Shown: positions 25,040-37,060 of the stretch, one piece after another
How positions within the stretch are numbered: the first letter of the stretch is position 1
Layout of the letters: every line of letters starts with the position of its first letter
Source: Geotrypetes seraphini
Taxonomy: Eukaryota > Chordata > Amphibia > Gymnophiona > Dermophiidae
Direction of reading: 5' to 3'
Assembly (NCBI RefSeq): GCF_902459505.1
Contig: NC_047095.1
Span: 120,721,380 to 120,785,379, forward strand
DNA: 64,000 bases
The notes under the pieces: generated by a model
The model's database searches: none
Told to the model about the DNA's origin: nothing
What the model saw: the letters and a program-made list of their open reading frames with translations, nothing else
Program-made: the position numbers and the translations under genes

Positions 25040-26060
25040 TTTTGGGCGTGAATACTGGAACGGATCCACTGGATATACAGAGGCCTTCAGAAGGGTCCTC
25101 CCGGATCCCCAAACACAGGAGGGGATACAACGAGCATACATAGGTCCCTAGGAAGAGAGGTCTTCTTGACATCGGAGGGGATCGTAGATTAGGGGCCCAA
25201 AATACTATCATCTCGGGGCTGGATGAGGCCTGCAGAGCTCAATTTTGTACTCCAGCACACTTTTCCTACCAGATTTGGAACGTTTTGTTCTTGTTTACAT
25301 CCACGTGAAATAGTGGCTAAGACTGTGGATTTCTTGGGTTCATGTTGGTATAGCCTGGTAACAAGCCCAGCAAAGTCCAAAGCTCCCCTCCTCTACGGCC
25401 CTCTTTGTGGCTTCAAATTAACTACATTGCTCTTCTCCTGAAATGTTTTGGGCCCCCTAATCAAGATATACAAATCACTGGGGTCCCCTCAGTATACAGA
25501 TTTCCACTGGATTTCCCACATCTCCTGACAAAGGACAGGATCTCCGATACAGATCTTTAGGAGGGTCCCCTGGTAACTTGACATGAGAGGAACCCCTAAA
25601 TATACAGACCTCTGAGGGGGGTCCTCTGTTAGTCTCCCGTACACAAGGGGTGATCCCCTAAAGACCTTTGGGGGATCCCCTGGTGATCTCACCGACACGA
25701 GAGCAGAGTCCCTAAATATACAGACCTCTAAGAGGTCCCCTAGTGGTCTCCCTGATACAAGAGAAGATCTCCTAAATATGCAGACCTCCGGGGATCCTCA
25801 GGATCATCCTTAATAGAGATCTATTGAGGTTCCCCCAGGTTTCTCCTTAATATAGGAAGGAATCCTGTACAAATGTCAATTTCCAAAGGATTCCCAGGGT
25901 CACCTGATACAGGAAGAGATCTAGGAGATAAACAGATTGGGGGTCACTGGTAGTCTTCCTAACAGGAAATTCTCTAGATATAGATGTGTGTATGTGTGTG
26001 TGTGGGGGGGGGGGGGGGTGTTGTTTCCTGGTAATCTCCTTGACACTGGAAGGGATCCCC
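25040..26060. repeat. Degenerate minisatellite, TCCCCT/ATATACAGA units
   Basis: Loose tandem units of about 60 bp built from CTAAATATACAGACCTCT, GAGGGGTCCCCTGGT and GTCTCCCTGATACAAGAG. Highly diverged from one another, so an old array. A GT/G run at 25985-26020 lies near its right end. Confidence 0.6.
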
Positions 26061-26455
26061 TAGATAAAATGTGAGAGGTCCCAGGGAGTTTGATAAACTG
26101 GTGATATACAGATCTCTGCTGGGAGAAAGCATCCTTTATCACATAATTTCAAAGAACTTAATTAGTGTTTCATTCAGGGAGCATGAGGTGGGGTGGAGGG
26201 AACATGTTTAAACAGTGAAGGAAAGAGGAGTTAGCAGAGCCAGAATAGAAAAGAGCAAAGCATTCAGCCGCCCTCGCGCTAGCTCTCTCTCTCTTTCTCT
26301 CCAGTTTTAATTAAACGGAGCAGGGCAAGTAATTAGGGGCCTAATTAGAGGAAGAAAAATGGAGCAGCGTGTCCTGGAATCTCATCCTCCTCAGTTTTAT
26401 TTATATATTTATCCACATACACCCTCTCTCCTAAGCCCTCAGTCTCTTATGGCCT
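26061..26455. other. Left flank of satellite array
   Basis: Non-coding, with a TCTC run at 26284-26302 and a CCTCTCCTACTCTC transition into the array. Confidence 0.4.
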
Positions 26456-29400
26456 TCCTCTCCTACTCTCTCTCATACACCATGAAGGGGCTGTCTCTCT
26501 CCCTTAAAGCTTTACTCTTCTGTCTCATGCTAGGAGGGGCTGTCTCTCTTTCTCTCACCCTCAGAGCTTTACTCTTCTGTCTCATGCTAGGAGAGGCTGT
26601 CTCTCTCTCTCTCTCTCACCCTCAGAGCTTTACCCTTCTGTCTCATGCTAAGAGAGGCTGTCTCTCTCTCTCACACACCCTCAGATCTTTACCCTTCTGT
26701 CTCATGCTAAGAGAGGCTGTCTCTCTTTCTCACCCTCAGAGCTTTATCCTTCTGTCTCATGCTAGGAGAGGCTGTCTCTCTCTTTCTCACCCTCACAGCT
26801 TTACCCTGTCTCATGCTAGGAGAGGCTGTCTCTCTCTCTCTCTCTCACACCCTCAGAGCTTTACCCTTCTGTCTTATGCTAGGAGAGGCTGTCTCTCTCT
26901 CTCTCACACCCTCAGAGCTTTACCCTGTCTCAAGCTAGGAGAGTCTGTCTCTCTCTCTCTCTCTCACCCTCAGAGCTTTACCCTTCTGTCTCATGCTAAG
27001 AGAGGCTGTCTCTCTCTCTCACACACCCTCAGAGCTTTACCCTTCTGTCTCATGCTAGGAGAGGCTCTCTCTCTCTCTCTCTCTCACCCTCACAGCTTTA
27101 CCTTGTCTCATGCTAGGAGAGGCTGTCTCTCTCTCTCTCTCACACCCTCAGAGCTTTACCCTTCTGTCTCATGCTAAGAGAGGCTGTCTCTCTCTCTCAC
27201 CCTCAGAGCTTTACCCTGTCTCATGCTAGGAGAGTCTGTCTCTCTCTCTCTCTCACCCTCAGAGCTTTACCCTTCTGTTTCAAGCTAGGAGAGGCTCTCT
27301 CTCTCTCTCTCTCTCACCCTCAGAGCTTTACCCTTCTGTCTCATGCTAGGAGAGGCTGTCTCTCTCTCACACACCCTCAGAGTTTTACCCTTCTGTCTCA
27401 TGCTAGGAGAGGCTGTCTCTCTCTCACACACACCCTCAGAGTTTACCCTTCTGTCTCATGCTAAGAGAGGCTGTCTCTCTCTTTCTCACCCTCACAGCTT
27501 TACCCTGTCTCATGCTAGGAGAGTCTGTCTCTCTCTCTCTCACCCTCAGAGCTTTACCCTTCTGTCTTATGCTAGGAGAGGCTGTCTCTCTCTCTCTCAC
27601 ACCCTCAGATCTTTACCCTTCTGTCTCATGCTAAGAGAGGCTGTCTCTCTTTCTCACCCTCAGAGCTTTATCCTTCTGTCTCATGCTAGGAGAGGCTGTC
27701 TCTCTCTTTCTCACCCTCAGAGCTTTACCCTTCTGTCTCATGCTAAGAGAGGCTGTTTCTTTCTTTCTCACCCTCACAGCTTTACCCTGTCTCATGCTAG
27801 GAGAGGCTGTCTCTCTCTCTCTCTCTCACACCCTCAGAGCTTTACCCTTCTGTCTTATGCTAGGAGAGGCTGTCTCTCTCTCTCTCACACCCTCAGAGCT
27901 TTACCCTGTCTCAAGCTAGGAGAGTCTGTCTCTCTCTCTCTCTCTCACCCTCAGAGCTTTACCCTTCTGTCTCATGCTAAGAGAGGCTGTCTCTCTCTCT
28001 CACACACCCTCAGAGCTTTACCCTTCTGTCTCATGCTAGGAGAGGCTGTCTCTCTCTCTCTCTCACACCCTCAGAGCTTTATCCTTCTGTCTTATGCTAG
28101 GAGAGGCTGTCTCTCTCTCTCTCACACACCCTCAGATCTTTACCCTTCTGTCTCATGCTAAGAGAGGCTGTCTCTCTTTCTCACCCTCAGAGCTTTATCC
28201 TTCTGTCTCATGCTAGGAGAGGCTGTCTCTCTCTTTCTCACCCTCAGAGCTTTACCCTTCTGTCTCATGCTAAGAGAGGCTGTTTCTTTCTTTCTCACCC
28301 TCACAGCTTTACCCTGTCTCATGCTAGGAGAGGCTGTCTCTCTCTCTCTCTCTCACACCCTCAGAGCTTTACCCTTCTGTCTTATGCTAGGAGAGGCTGT
28401 CTCTCTCTCTCTCACACCCTCAGAGCTTTACCCTGTCTCATGCTAGGAGAGTCTGTCTCTCTCTCTCTCTCTCACCCTCAGAGCTTTACCCTTCTGTCTC
28501 ATGCTAGGAGAGGCTGTCTCTCTCTCACACACCCTCAGAGTTTTACCCTTCTGTCTCATGCTAGGAGAGGCTGTCTCTCTCTCACACACACCCTCAGAGT
28601 TTACCCTTCTGTCTCATGCTAAGAGCGGCTGTCTCTCTCTTTCTCACCCTCACAGCTTTACCCTGTCTCATGCTAGGAGAGTCTGTCTCTCTCTCTCTCA
28701 CCCTCAGAGCTTTACCCTTCTGTCTTATGCTAGGAGAGGCTGTCTCTCTCTCTCACACACCCTCAGATCTTTACCCTTCTGTCTCATGCTAAGAGAGGCT
28801 GTCTCTCTTTCTCACCCTCAGAGCTTTATCCTTCTGTCTCATGCTAGGAGAGGCTGTCTCTCTCTTTCTCACCCTCAGAGCTTTACCCTTCTGTCTCATG
28901 CTAAGAGAGGCTGTTTCTTTCTTTCTCACCCTCACAGCTTTACCCTGTCTCATGCTAGGAGAGGCTGTCTCTCTCTCTCTCTCTCACACCCTCAGAGCTT
29001 TACCCTTCTGTCTTATGCTAGGAGAGGCTGTCTCTCTCTCTCTCACACCCTCAGAGCTTTACCCTGTCTCAAGCTAGGAGAGTCTGTCTCTCTCTCTCTC
29101 TCTCACCCTCAGAGCTTTACCCTTCTGTCTCATGCTAAGAGAGGCTGTCTCTCTCTCTCACACACCCTCAGAGCTTTACCCTTCTGTCTCATGCTAGGAG
29201 AGGCTGTCTCTCTCTCTCTCTCACACCCTCAGAGCTTTATCCTTCTGTCTTATGCTAGGAGAGGCTGTCTCTCTCTCTCTCACACACCCTCAGATCTTTA
29301 CCCTTCTGTCTCATGCTAAGAGAGGCTGTCTCTCTTTCTCACCCTCAGAGCTTTATCCTTCTGTCTCATGCTAGGAGAGGCTGTCTCTCTCTTTCTCACC

Positions 29401-32400
29401 CTCAGAGCTTTACCCTTCTGTCTCATGCTAAGAGAGGCTGTTTCTTTCTTTCTCACCCTCACAGCTTTACCCTGTCTCATGCTAGGAGAGGCTGTCTCTC
29501 TCTCTCTCTCTCACACCCTCAGAGCTTTACCCTTCTGTCTTATGCTAGGAGAGGCTGTCTCTCTCTCTCTCACACCCTCAGAGCTTTACCCTGTCTCATG
29601 CTAGGAGAGTCTGTCTCTCTCTCTCTCTCTCACCCTCAGAGCTTTACCCTTCTGTCTCATGCTAAGAGAGGCTGTCTCTCTCTTTCTCACCCTCACAGCT
29701 TTACCTTGTCTCATGCTAGGAGAGGCTGTCTCTCTCTCTCTCTCACACCCTCAGAGCTTTACCCTTCTGTCTCATGCTAAGAGAGGCTGTCTCTCTCTCT
29801 CACCCTCAGAGCTTTACCCTGTCTCATGCTAGGAGAGTCTGTCTCTCTCTCTCTCTCACCCTCAGAGCTTTACCCTTCTGTTTCAAGCTAGGAGAGGCTC
29901 TCTCTCTCTCTCTCTCTCACCCTCACAGCTTTACCTTGTCTCATGCTAGGAGAGGCTGTCTCTCTCTCTCTCTCACACCCTCAGAGCTTTACCCTTCTGT
30001 CTCATGCTAAGAGAGGCTGTCTCTCTCTCTCACCCTCAGAGCTTTACCCTGTCTCATGCTAGGAGAGTCTGTCTCTCTCTCTCTCTCACCCTCAGAGCTT
30101 TACCCTTCTGTTTCAAGCTAGGAGAGGCTCTCTCTCTCTCTCTCTCTCACCCTCAGAGCTTTACCCTTCTGTCTCATGCTAGGAGAGGCTGTCTCTCTCT
30201 CACACACCCTCAGAGTTTTACCCTTCTGTCTCATGCTAGGAGAGGCTGTCTCTCTCTCACACACACCCTCAGAGTTTACCCTTCTGTCTCATGCTAAGAG
30301 AGGCTGTCTCTCTCTTTCTCACCCTCACAGCTTTACCCTGTCTCATGCTAGGAGAGTCTGTCTCTCTCTCTCTCACCCTCAGAGCTTTACCCTTCTGTCT
30401 TATGCTAGGAGAGGCTGTCTCTCTCTCTCACACACCCTCAGATCTTTACCCTTCTGTCTCATGCTAAGAGAGGCTGTCTCTCTTTCTCACCCTCAGAGCT
30501 TTATCCTTCTGTCTCATGCTAGGAGAGGCTGTCTCTCTCTTTCTCACCCTCAGAGCTTTACCCTTCTGTCTCATGCTAAGAGAGGCTGTTTCTTTCTTTC
30601 TCACCCTCACAGCTTTACCCTGTCTCATGCTAGGAGAGGCTGTCTCTCTCTCTCTCTCTCACACCCTCAGAGCTTTACCCTTCTGTCTTATGCTAGGAGA
30701 GGCTGTCTCTCTCTCTCTCACACCCTCAGAGCTTTACCCTGTCTCAAGCTAGGAGAGTCTGTCTCTCTCTCTCTCTCTCACCCTCAGAGCTTTACCCTTC
30801 TGTCTCATGCTAAGAGAGGCTGTCTCTCTCTCTCACACACCCTCAGAGCTTTACCCTTCTGTCTCATGCTAGGAGAGGCTGTCTCTCTCTCTCTCTCACA
30901 CCCTCAGAGCTTTATCCTTCTGTCTTATGCTAGGAGAGGCTGTCTCTCTCTCTCTCACACACCCTCAGATCTTTACCCTTCTGTCTCATGCTAAGAGAGG
31001 CTGTCTCTCTTTCTCACCCTCAGAGCTTTATCCTTCTGTCTCATGCTAGGAGAGGCTGTCTCTCTCTTTCTCACCCTCAGAGCTTTACCCTTCTGTCTCA
31101 TGCTAAGAGAGGCTGTTTCTTTCTTTCTCACCCTCACAGCTTTACCCTGTCTCATGCTAGGAGAGGCTGTCTCTCTCTCTCTCTCTCACACCCTCAGAGC
31201 TTTACCCTTCTGTCTTATGCTAGGAGAGGCTGTCTCTCTCTCTCTCACACCCTCAGAGCTTTACCCTGTCTCATGCTAGGAGAGTCTGTCTCTCTCTCTC
31301 TCTCTCACCCTCAGAGCTTTACCCTTCTGTCTCATGCTAAGAGAGGCTGTCTCTCTCTTTCTCACCCTCACAGCTTTACCTTGTCTCATGCTAGGAGAGG
31401 CTGTCTCTCTCTCTCTCTCTCACCCTCAGAGCTTTACCCTTCTGTCTCATGCTAAGAGAGGCTGTCTCTCTCTCTCACCCTCAGAGCTTTACCCTGTCTC
31501 ATGCTAGGAGAGTCTGTCTCTCTCTCTCTCTCCCCCTCAGAGCTTTACCCTTCTGTTTCAAGCTAGGAGAGGCTCTCTCTCTCTCTCTCTCTCACCCTCA
31601 CAGCTTTACCTTGTCTCATGCTAGGAGAGGCTGTCTCTCTCTCTCTCTCACACCCTCAGAGCTTTACCCTTCTGTCTCATGCTAAGAGAGGCTGTCTCTC
31701 TCTCTCACCCTCAGAGCTTTACCCTGTCTCATGCTAGGAGAGTCTGTCTCTCTCTCTCTCTCACCCTCAGAGCTTTACCCTTCTGTTTCAAGCTAGGAGA
31801 GGCTCTCTCTCTCTCTCTCTCTCCCCCTCAGAGCTTTACCCTTCTGTCTCATGCTAGGAGAGGCTGTCTCTCTCTCACACACCCTCAGAGTTTTACCCTT
31901 CTGTCTCATGCTAGGAGAGGCTGTCTCTCTCTCACACACACCCTCAGAGTTTACCCTTCGGTCTCATGCTAAGAGAGGCTGTCTCTCTCTTTCTCACCCT
32001 CACTGCTTTACCCTGTCTCATGCTAGGAGAGTCTGTCTCTCTCTCTCTCACCCTCAGAGCTTTACCCTTCTGTCTTATGCTAGGAGAGGCTGTCTCTCTC
32101 TCTCACACACCCTCAGATCTTTACCCTTCTGTCTCATGCTAAGAGAGGCTGTCTCTCTTTCTCACCCTCAGAGCTTTATCCTTCTGTCTCATGCTAGGAG
32201 AGGCTGTCTCTCTCTTTCTCACCCTCAGAGCTTTACCCTTCTGTCTCATGCTAAGAGAGGCTGTCTCTCTCTCTCTCACCCTCACAGCTTTACCCTGTCT
32301 CATGCTAGGAGAGGCTGTCTCTCTCTCTCTCTCTCACACCCTCAGAGCTTTACCCTTCTGTCTTATGCTAGGAGAGGCTGTCTCTCTCTCTCTCACACCC

Positions 32401-35082
32401 TCAGAGCTTTACCCTGTCTCAAGCTAGGAGAGTCTGTCTCTCTCTCTCTCTCTCACCCTCAGAGCTTTACCCTTCTGTCTCATGCTAAGAGAGGCTGTCT
32501 CTCTCTCTCACACACCCTCAGAGCTTTACCCTTCTGTCTCATGCTAGGAGAGGCTGTCTCTCTCTCTCTCTCACACCCTCAGAGCTTTATCCTTCTGTCT
32601 TATGCTAGGAGAGGCTGTCTCTCTCTCTCTCACACACCCTCAGATCTTTACCCTTCTGTCTCATGCTAAGAGAGGCTGTCTCTCTTTCTCACCCTCAGAG
32701 CTTTATCCTTCTGTCTCATGCTAGGAGAGGCTGTCTCTCTCTTTCTCACCCTCAGAGCTTTACCCTTCTGTCTCATGCTAAGAGAGGCTGTTTCTTTCTT
32801 TCTCACCCTCACAGCTTTACCCTGTCTCATGCTAGGAGAGGCTGTCTCTCTCTCTCTCTCTCACACCCTCAGAGCTTTACCCTTCTGTCTTATGCTAGGA
32901 GAGGCTGTCTCTCTCTCTCTCACACCCTCAGAGCTTTACCCTGTCTCATGCTAGGAGAGTCTGTCTCTCTCTCTCTCTCTCACCCTCAGAGCTTTACCCT
33001 TCTGTCTCATGCTAAGAGAGGCTGTCTCTCTCTTTCTCACCCTCACAGCTTTACCTTGTCTCATGCTAGGAGAGGCTGTCTCTCTCTCTCTCTCACACCC
33101 TCAGAGCTTTACCCTTCTGTCTCATGCTAAGAGAGGCTGTCTCTCTCTCTCACCCTCAGAGCTTTACCCTGTCTCATGCTAGGAGAGTCTGTCTCTCTCT
33201 CTCTCTCACCCTCAGAGCTTTACCCTTCTGTTTCAAGCTAGGAGAGGCTCTCTCTCTCTCTCTCTCTCACCCTCACAGCTTTACCTTGTCTCATGCTAGG
33301 AGAGGCTGTCTCTCTCTCTCTCTCACACCCTCAGAGCTTTACCCTTCTGTCTCATGCTAAGAGAGGCTGTCTCTCTCTCTCACCCTCAGAGCTTTACCCT
33401 GTCTCATGCTAGGAGAGTCTGTCTCTCTCTCTCTCTCACCCTCAGAGCTTTACCCTTCTGTTTCAAGCTAGGAGAGGCTCTCTCTCTCTCTCTCTCTCAC
33501 CCTCAGAGCTTTACCCTTCTGTCTCATGCTAGGAGAGGCTGTCTCTCTCTCACACACCCTCAGAGTTTTACCCTTCTGTCTCATGCTAGGAGAGGCTGTC
33601 TCTCTCTCACACACACCCTCAGAGTTTACCCTTCTGTCTCATGCTAAGAGAGGCTGTCTCTCTCTTTCTCACCCTCACAGCTTTACCCTGTCTCATGCTA
33701 GGAGAGTCTGTCTCTCTCTCTCTCACCCTCAGAGCTTTACCCTTCTGTCTTATGCTAGGAGAGGCTGTCTCTCTCTCTCACACACCCTCAGATCTTTACC
33801 CTTCTGTCTCATGCTAAGAGAGGCTGTCTCTCTTTCTCACCCTCAGAGCTTTATCCTTCTGTCTCATGCTAGGAGAGGCTGTCTCTCTCTTTCTCACCCT
33901 CAGAGCTTTACCCTTCTGTCTCATGCTAAGAGAGGCTGTTTCTTTCTTTCTCACCCTCACAGCTTTACCCTGTCTCATGCTAGGAGAGGCTGTCTCTCTC
34001 TCTCTCTCTCACACCCTCAGAGCTTTACCCTTCTGTCTTATGCTAGGAGAGGCTGTCTCTCTCTCTCTCACACCCTCAGAGCTTTACCCTGTCTCATGCT
34101 AGGAGAGTCTGTCTCTCTCTCTCTCTCTCACCCTCAGAGCTTTACCCTTCTTTCTCATGCTAAGAGAGGCTGTCTCTCTCTCTCACACACCCTCAGAGCT
34201 TTACCCTTCTGTCTCATGCTAGGAGAGGCTGTCTCTCTCTCTCTCTCACACCCTCAGAGCTTTATCCTTCTGTCTTATGCTAGGAGAGGCTGTCTCTCTC
34301 TCTCTCACACACCCTCAGATCTTTACCCTTCTGTCTCATGCTAAGAGAGGCTGTCTCTCTTTCTCACCCTCAGAGCTTTATCCTTCTGTCTCATGCTAGG
34401 AGAGGCTGTCTCTCTCTTTCTCACCCTCAGAGCTTTACCCTTCTGTCTCATGCTAAGAGAGGCTGTTTCTTTCTTTCTCACCCTCACAGCTTTACCCTGT
34501 CTCATGCTAGGAGAGGCTGTCTCTCTCTCTCTCTCTCACACCCTCAGAGCTTTACCCTTCTGTCTTATGCTAGGAGAGGCTGTCTCTCTCTCTCTCACAC
34601 CCTCAGAGCTTTACCCTGTCTCATGCTAGGAGAGTCTGTCTCTCTCTCTCTCTCTCACCCTCAGAGCTTTACCCTTCTGTCTCATGCTAAGAGAGGCTGT
34701 CTCTCTCTTTCTCACCCTCACAGCTTTACCTTGTCTCATGCTAGGAGAGGCTGTCTCTCTCTCTCTCTCACACCCTCAGAGCTTTACCCTTCTGTCTCAT
34801 GCTAAGAGAGGCTGTCTCTCTCTCTCACCCTCAGAGCTTTACCCTGTCTCATGCTAGGAGAGTCTGTCTCTCTCTCTCTCTCACCCTCAGAGCTTTACCC
34901 TTCTGTTTCAAGCTAGGAGAGGCTCTCTCTCTCTCTCTCTCTCACCCTCAGAGCTTTACCCTTCTGTCTCATGCTAGGAGAGGCTGTCTCTCTCTCTCAC
35001 ACCTTCAGAGCTTTACCCTTCTGTCTCATGCTAGGAGAGGCTGTCTCTCTCTCTCTCGCCATCACAGATTTATCCTTCTGTC
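26455..35082. repeat. 8.6-kb pyrimidine-rich satellite, 1675-bp HOR
   Basis: Monomers of roughly 50-60 bp with the frame TCATGCTAGGAGAGGCTG, a TCTCTC run of variable length, CACCCTCAGAGCTTTACCC and TTCTGTC. Monomer variants (GCTAAGAG for GCTAGGAG, CACAGC for CAGAGC, CAAGCTAG, TTTCTTTCTTTC, deletion of TTCTGTC) form a fixed order that repeats every 1675 bp: the same landmark recurs at 28501, 30176, 31851 and 33526. A shorter 1158 bp version precedes them (27343 to 28501). The repeats differ at only a few sites per unit (for example 28625, 31963, 32005, 32265), so amplification is recent or ongoing. Monomers at 26460-26560 are the most diverged, as at satellite edges. Long open frames are periodicity effects: 1675 is not divisible by 3. 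Confidence 0.93.
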
Positions 35083-35458
35083 CACTGGCGTAGCAAGGGT
35101 GGAAGCCTCCCGCCTTCCTCTCTGCCTCCCCCGTTCCTCCCCGCACCCCTCTGCCGTGTGTGCACCCCACTTCCCTTCCCCCTGTACCTCTTTAACTTCG
35201 CCAGTACAAGTAGCATCTCCAACCAGTTGCCTGCACCAGCCTTGGCTCTCCCTCTGATGTCACTTCCTTGTCCCGTGACCAGGAAGTGACTTCTGAAGGA
35301 GAACTGAAGTTTACGTGAGCAACAGGTTGCAGCTGTTGCTCGTGCTAGTAAAGAGTTATAGACACGGGAGGAGGAGGGAAGGGAAGGACTGGGAGGGCAG
35401 AGGAGAGGTGCCCGGGGAGGCTTGCCCCCCGTCCCCCCAACACACACACTATGCCACC
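35083..35458. mobile_element. hAT MITE inserted in the satellite
   Basis: Left end CACTGGCGTAGCAAGGG, right end ACTATGCCACC, with inner inverted TCACTTCCT / AGGAAGTGA arms. The satellite continues on the far side (TTCTGTTTTATGCTAGGAGG at 35459-35478). The flanks CCTTCTGT and TTTTCTGT are similar, as expected of a worn 8 bp duplication. Same family as 4011-4246 and 50371-50835. Confidence 0.75.
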
Positions 35459-35474
35459 TTTTCTGTTTTATGCT

Positions 35475-35685
35475 AGGAGGTGGCTGTCTCTCTTTTGGAT
35501 CATTTTCTAAAACAAAAGTCTATAAGCCATTATTAAGATGGGAAATCCACTGCTTATTTCTAGGATAAGCATAAAATCTATTTTGTTCTTTGGCATTTTG
35601 CCACGCACTTGTGACATAGGTTAGCCACTTTGGGAGGCTAGACCTGATGGACCTCTGGTCCGTCCAAAAGACCACCAAAACGTGT
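35475..35685 (+). mobile_element. CR1-like LINE 3' untranslated fragment
   Basis: Contains TAAGATGGGAAATCCACTGC, GATAAGCATAAAATCTATTT and GGCTAGACCTGATGGACCTC, the sense version of the CR1-type tail seen inverted at 38960-39050. No ORF retained. Confidence 0.6.
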
Positions 35686-36345
35686 TGTTTTTATCTCTGT
35701 AATCCAACCCTTCCTGTCTGAGCACTCTACCAAAACCCTTAGCCACACACTTATCACTCTCATCTTGACTACTGCAACGTGCTTCTCACAAGTCTTCCGC
35801 GTAACCATCTCTCTTCCCTTCAATCCATTCAAAATTCTGCTGCTTGATTTATATTCTGCCAGAGTGGTTATGTTCACATCACCCCTCTCAAGTCACTTCA
35901 TTGGCTCCCTATCCATGTCTGCATACAATTCAAACTCCTCTTATTGACTTACCAGTGCATTCGCTCTTTCTCCCTCTACTCCTCCCTGGGAACTCCGTTC
36001 CTCGGGCAAGTCTCTCCTATCTGTACCCTTCTCCTCTGCTGCCAACTCTAGACGAAGTTCCTTCTCTCTTGCTGCAGCATATGCTTGGAACAGACTGCCT
36101 GAGCCGCTATGTCAAGCTCTGCCTCTGCCAGTATTCAAATCTAGGCTAAAATCTCACTTTTATTGAGGTTGCTTTAACTCCTAATCCTCACCCATGCCTG
36201 AGAAACTCCTCAACCCCCCTACTTGTCTTGTGTCTGTTTGATTAGATTGTAAGCTCTACTGAGCAGGGACTGTCTCTTAAATGTTTTAATGTACAACGCC
36301 GAGTACGTCTAGCAGCACTACAGAAACGATAAGCAGTAGTTCCTC
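35686..36345 (+). mobile_element. L2-like LINE 3' end
   Basis: In mixed frames the plus strand shows L2 reverse transcriptase C-terminal features: TLILTTATC (from LDYCN), FNPFKILLLD, an AAYAWN motif and LPVFKSRLKSHFY, then the tail TTAGATTGTAAGCTCTACTG at 36242-36261. Several frame breaks. Confidence 0.65.
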
Positions 36346-36349
36346 AAAG

Positions 36350-37060
36350 CTTTTACCATTCTGTCTCCCTCCCTCTCATCTTCAAAGCTTTATCTTTTTG
36401 TTTCAAGCTAGGAGAGGGACCGTCTCCATCTCTCTCATCTCCACAGCATTCTTGTTCATCTCCCCTTGGGAATGGACCGTCTCCCTTTATCTTACGATTC
36501 CTTCCTATCAGGTCCCACCCCCGCCCCCATCTCGGATCAGGAATTATGGTGTCTTCTTTCTCAAAGCGCCCCACACTGGAATGGTACTGCTCCCTCCCTT
36601 TCAGCCCAGAACTCTCTCCTCTGTACCTCCACCCCCCCCCTCATAATCAGGGGACTTTCTTCTTCCTCGTCTCCCAAGGCTCCCCACACTGAGAAAGACT
36701 GTCTCCCTCCCTTTCAGCCCAGAACTCTCTCCTCTGTACCTCCACCCCCCCCCCCTCATAATCAGGGGACTTTCTTCTTCCTCGTCTCCCAAGGCTCCCC
36801 ACACTGAGAAAGATTGTCTCCCTCCCTTTAAGCCCAGAACTCTCTCCTCTGTACCTCCACCCCTCCCTCATAATCAGGGGACTTTCTTCTTCCTCGTCTC
36901 CCAAGGCTCCCCACACTGAGAAAGACTGTCTCCCTCCCTTTCAGTCCAGAACTCAATCCTCTGTACCTCCACCCCCCCTCATAATCAGGGGACTTTCTTC
37001 TTCCTCGTCTGCCAAGGCTCCCCACACTGAGAAAGACCGTCTCCCTCCCTGTCAGCCTCA
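36350..37060. repeat. 113-bp minisatellite right of the satellite
   Basis: CTGTACCTCC recurs at about 36621, 36734, 36849 and 36961, a period of 112-115 bp. Units contain CATAATCAGGGGACTTTCTT and AGGCTCCCCACACTGAGAAA with variable C runs. 36360-36420 contains one diverged monomer of the large satellite (AAAGCTTTATC ... TTTCAAGCTAGGAG), so the two arrays meet here. Confidence 0.85.

Noticed and set aside
26455-35082. CRISPR-like repeat-spacer array
   Set aside because: Units are tandem without unique spacers, and the context is a vertebrate nuclear genome.
26359-35257. Repeated ORFs of 78, 97, 155 and 272 codons with Ser/Leu-rich, membrane-like peptides
   Set aside because: They are frames through the TCTC-rich satellite. 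The same peptides recur with the 1675 bp period, there are no splice signals, and the frame rotates between units.
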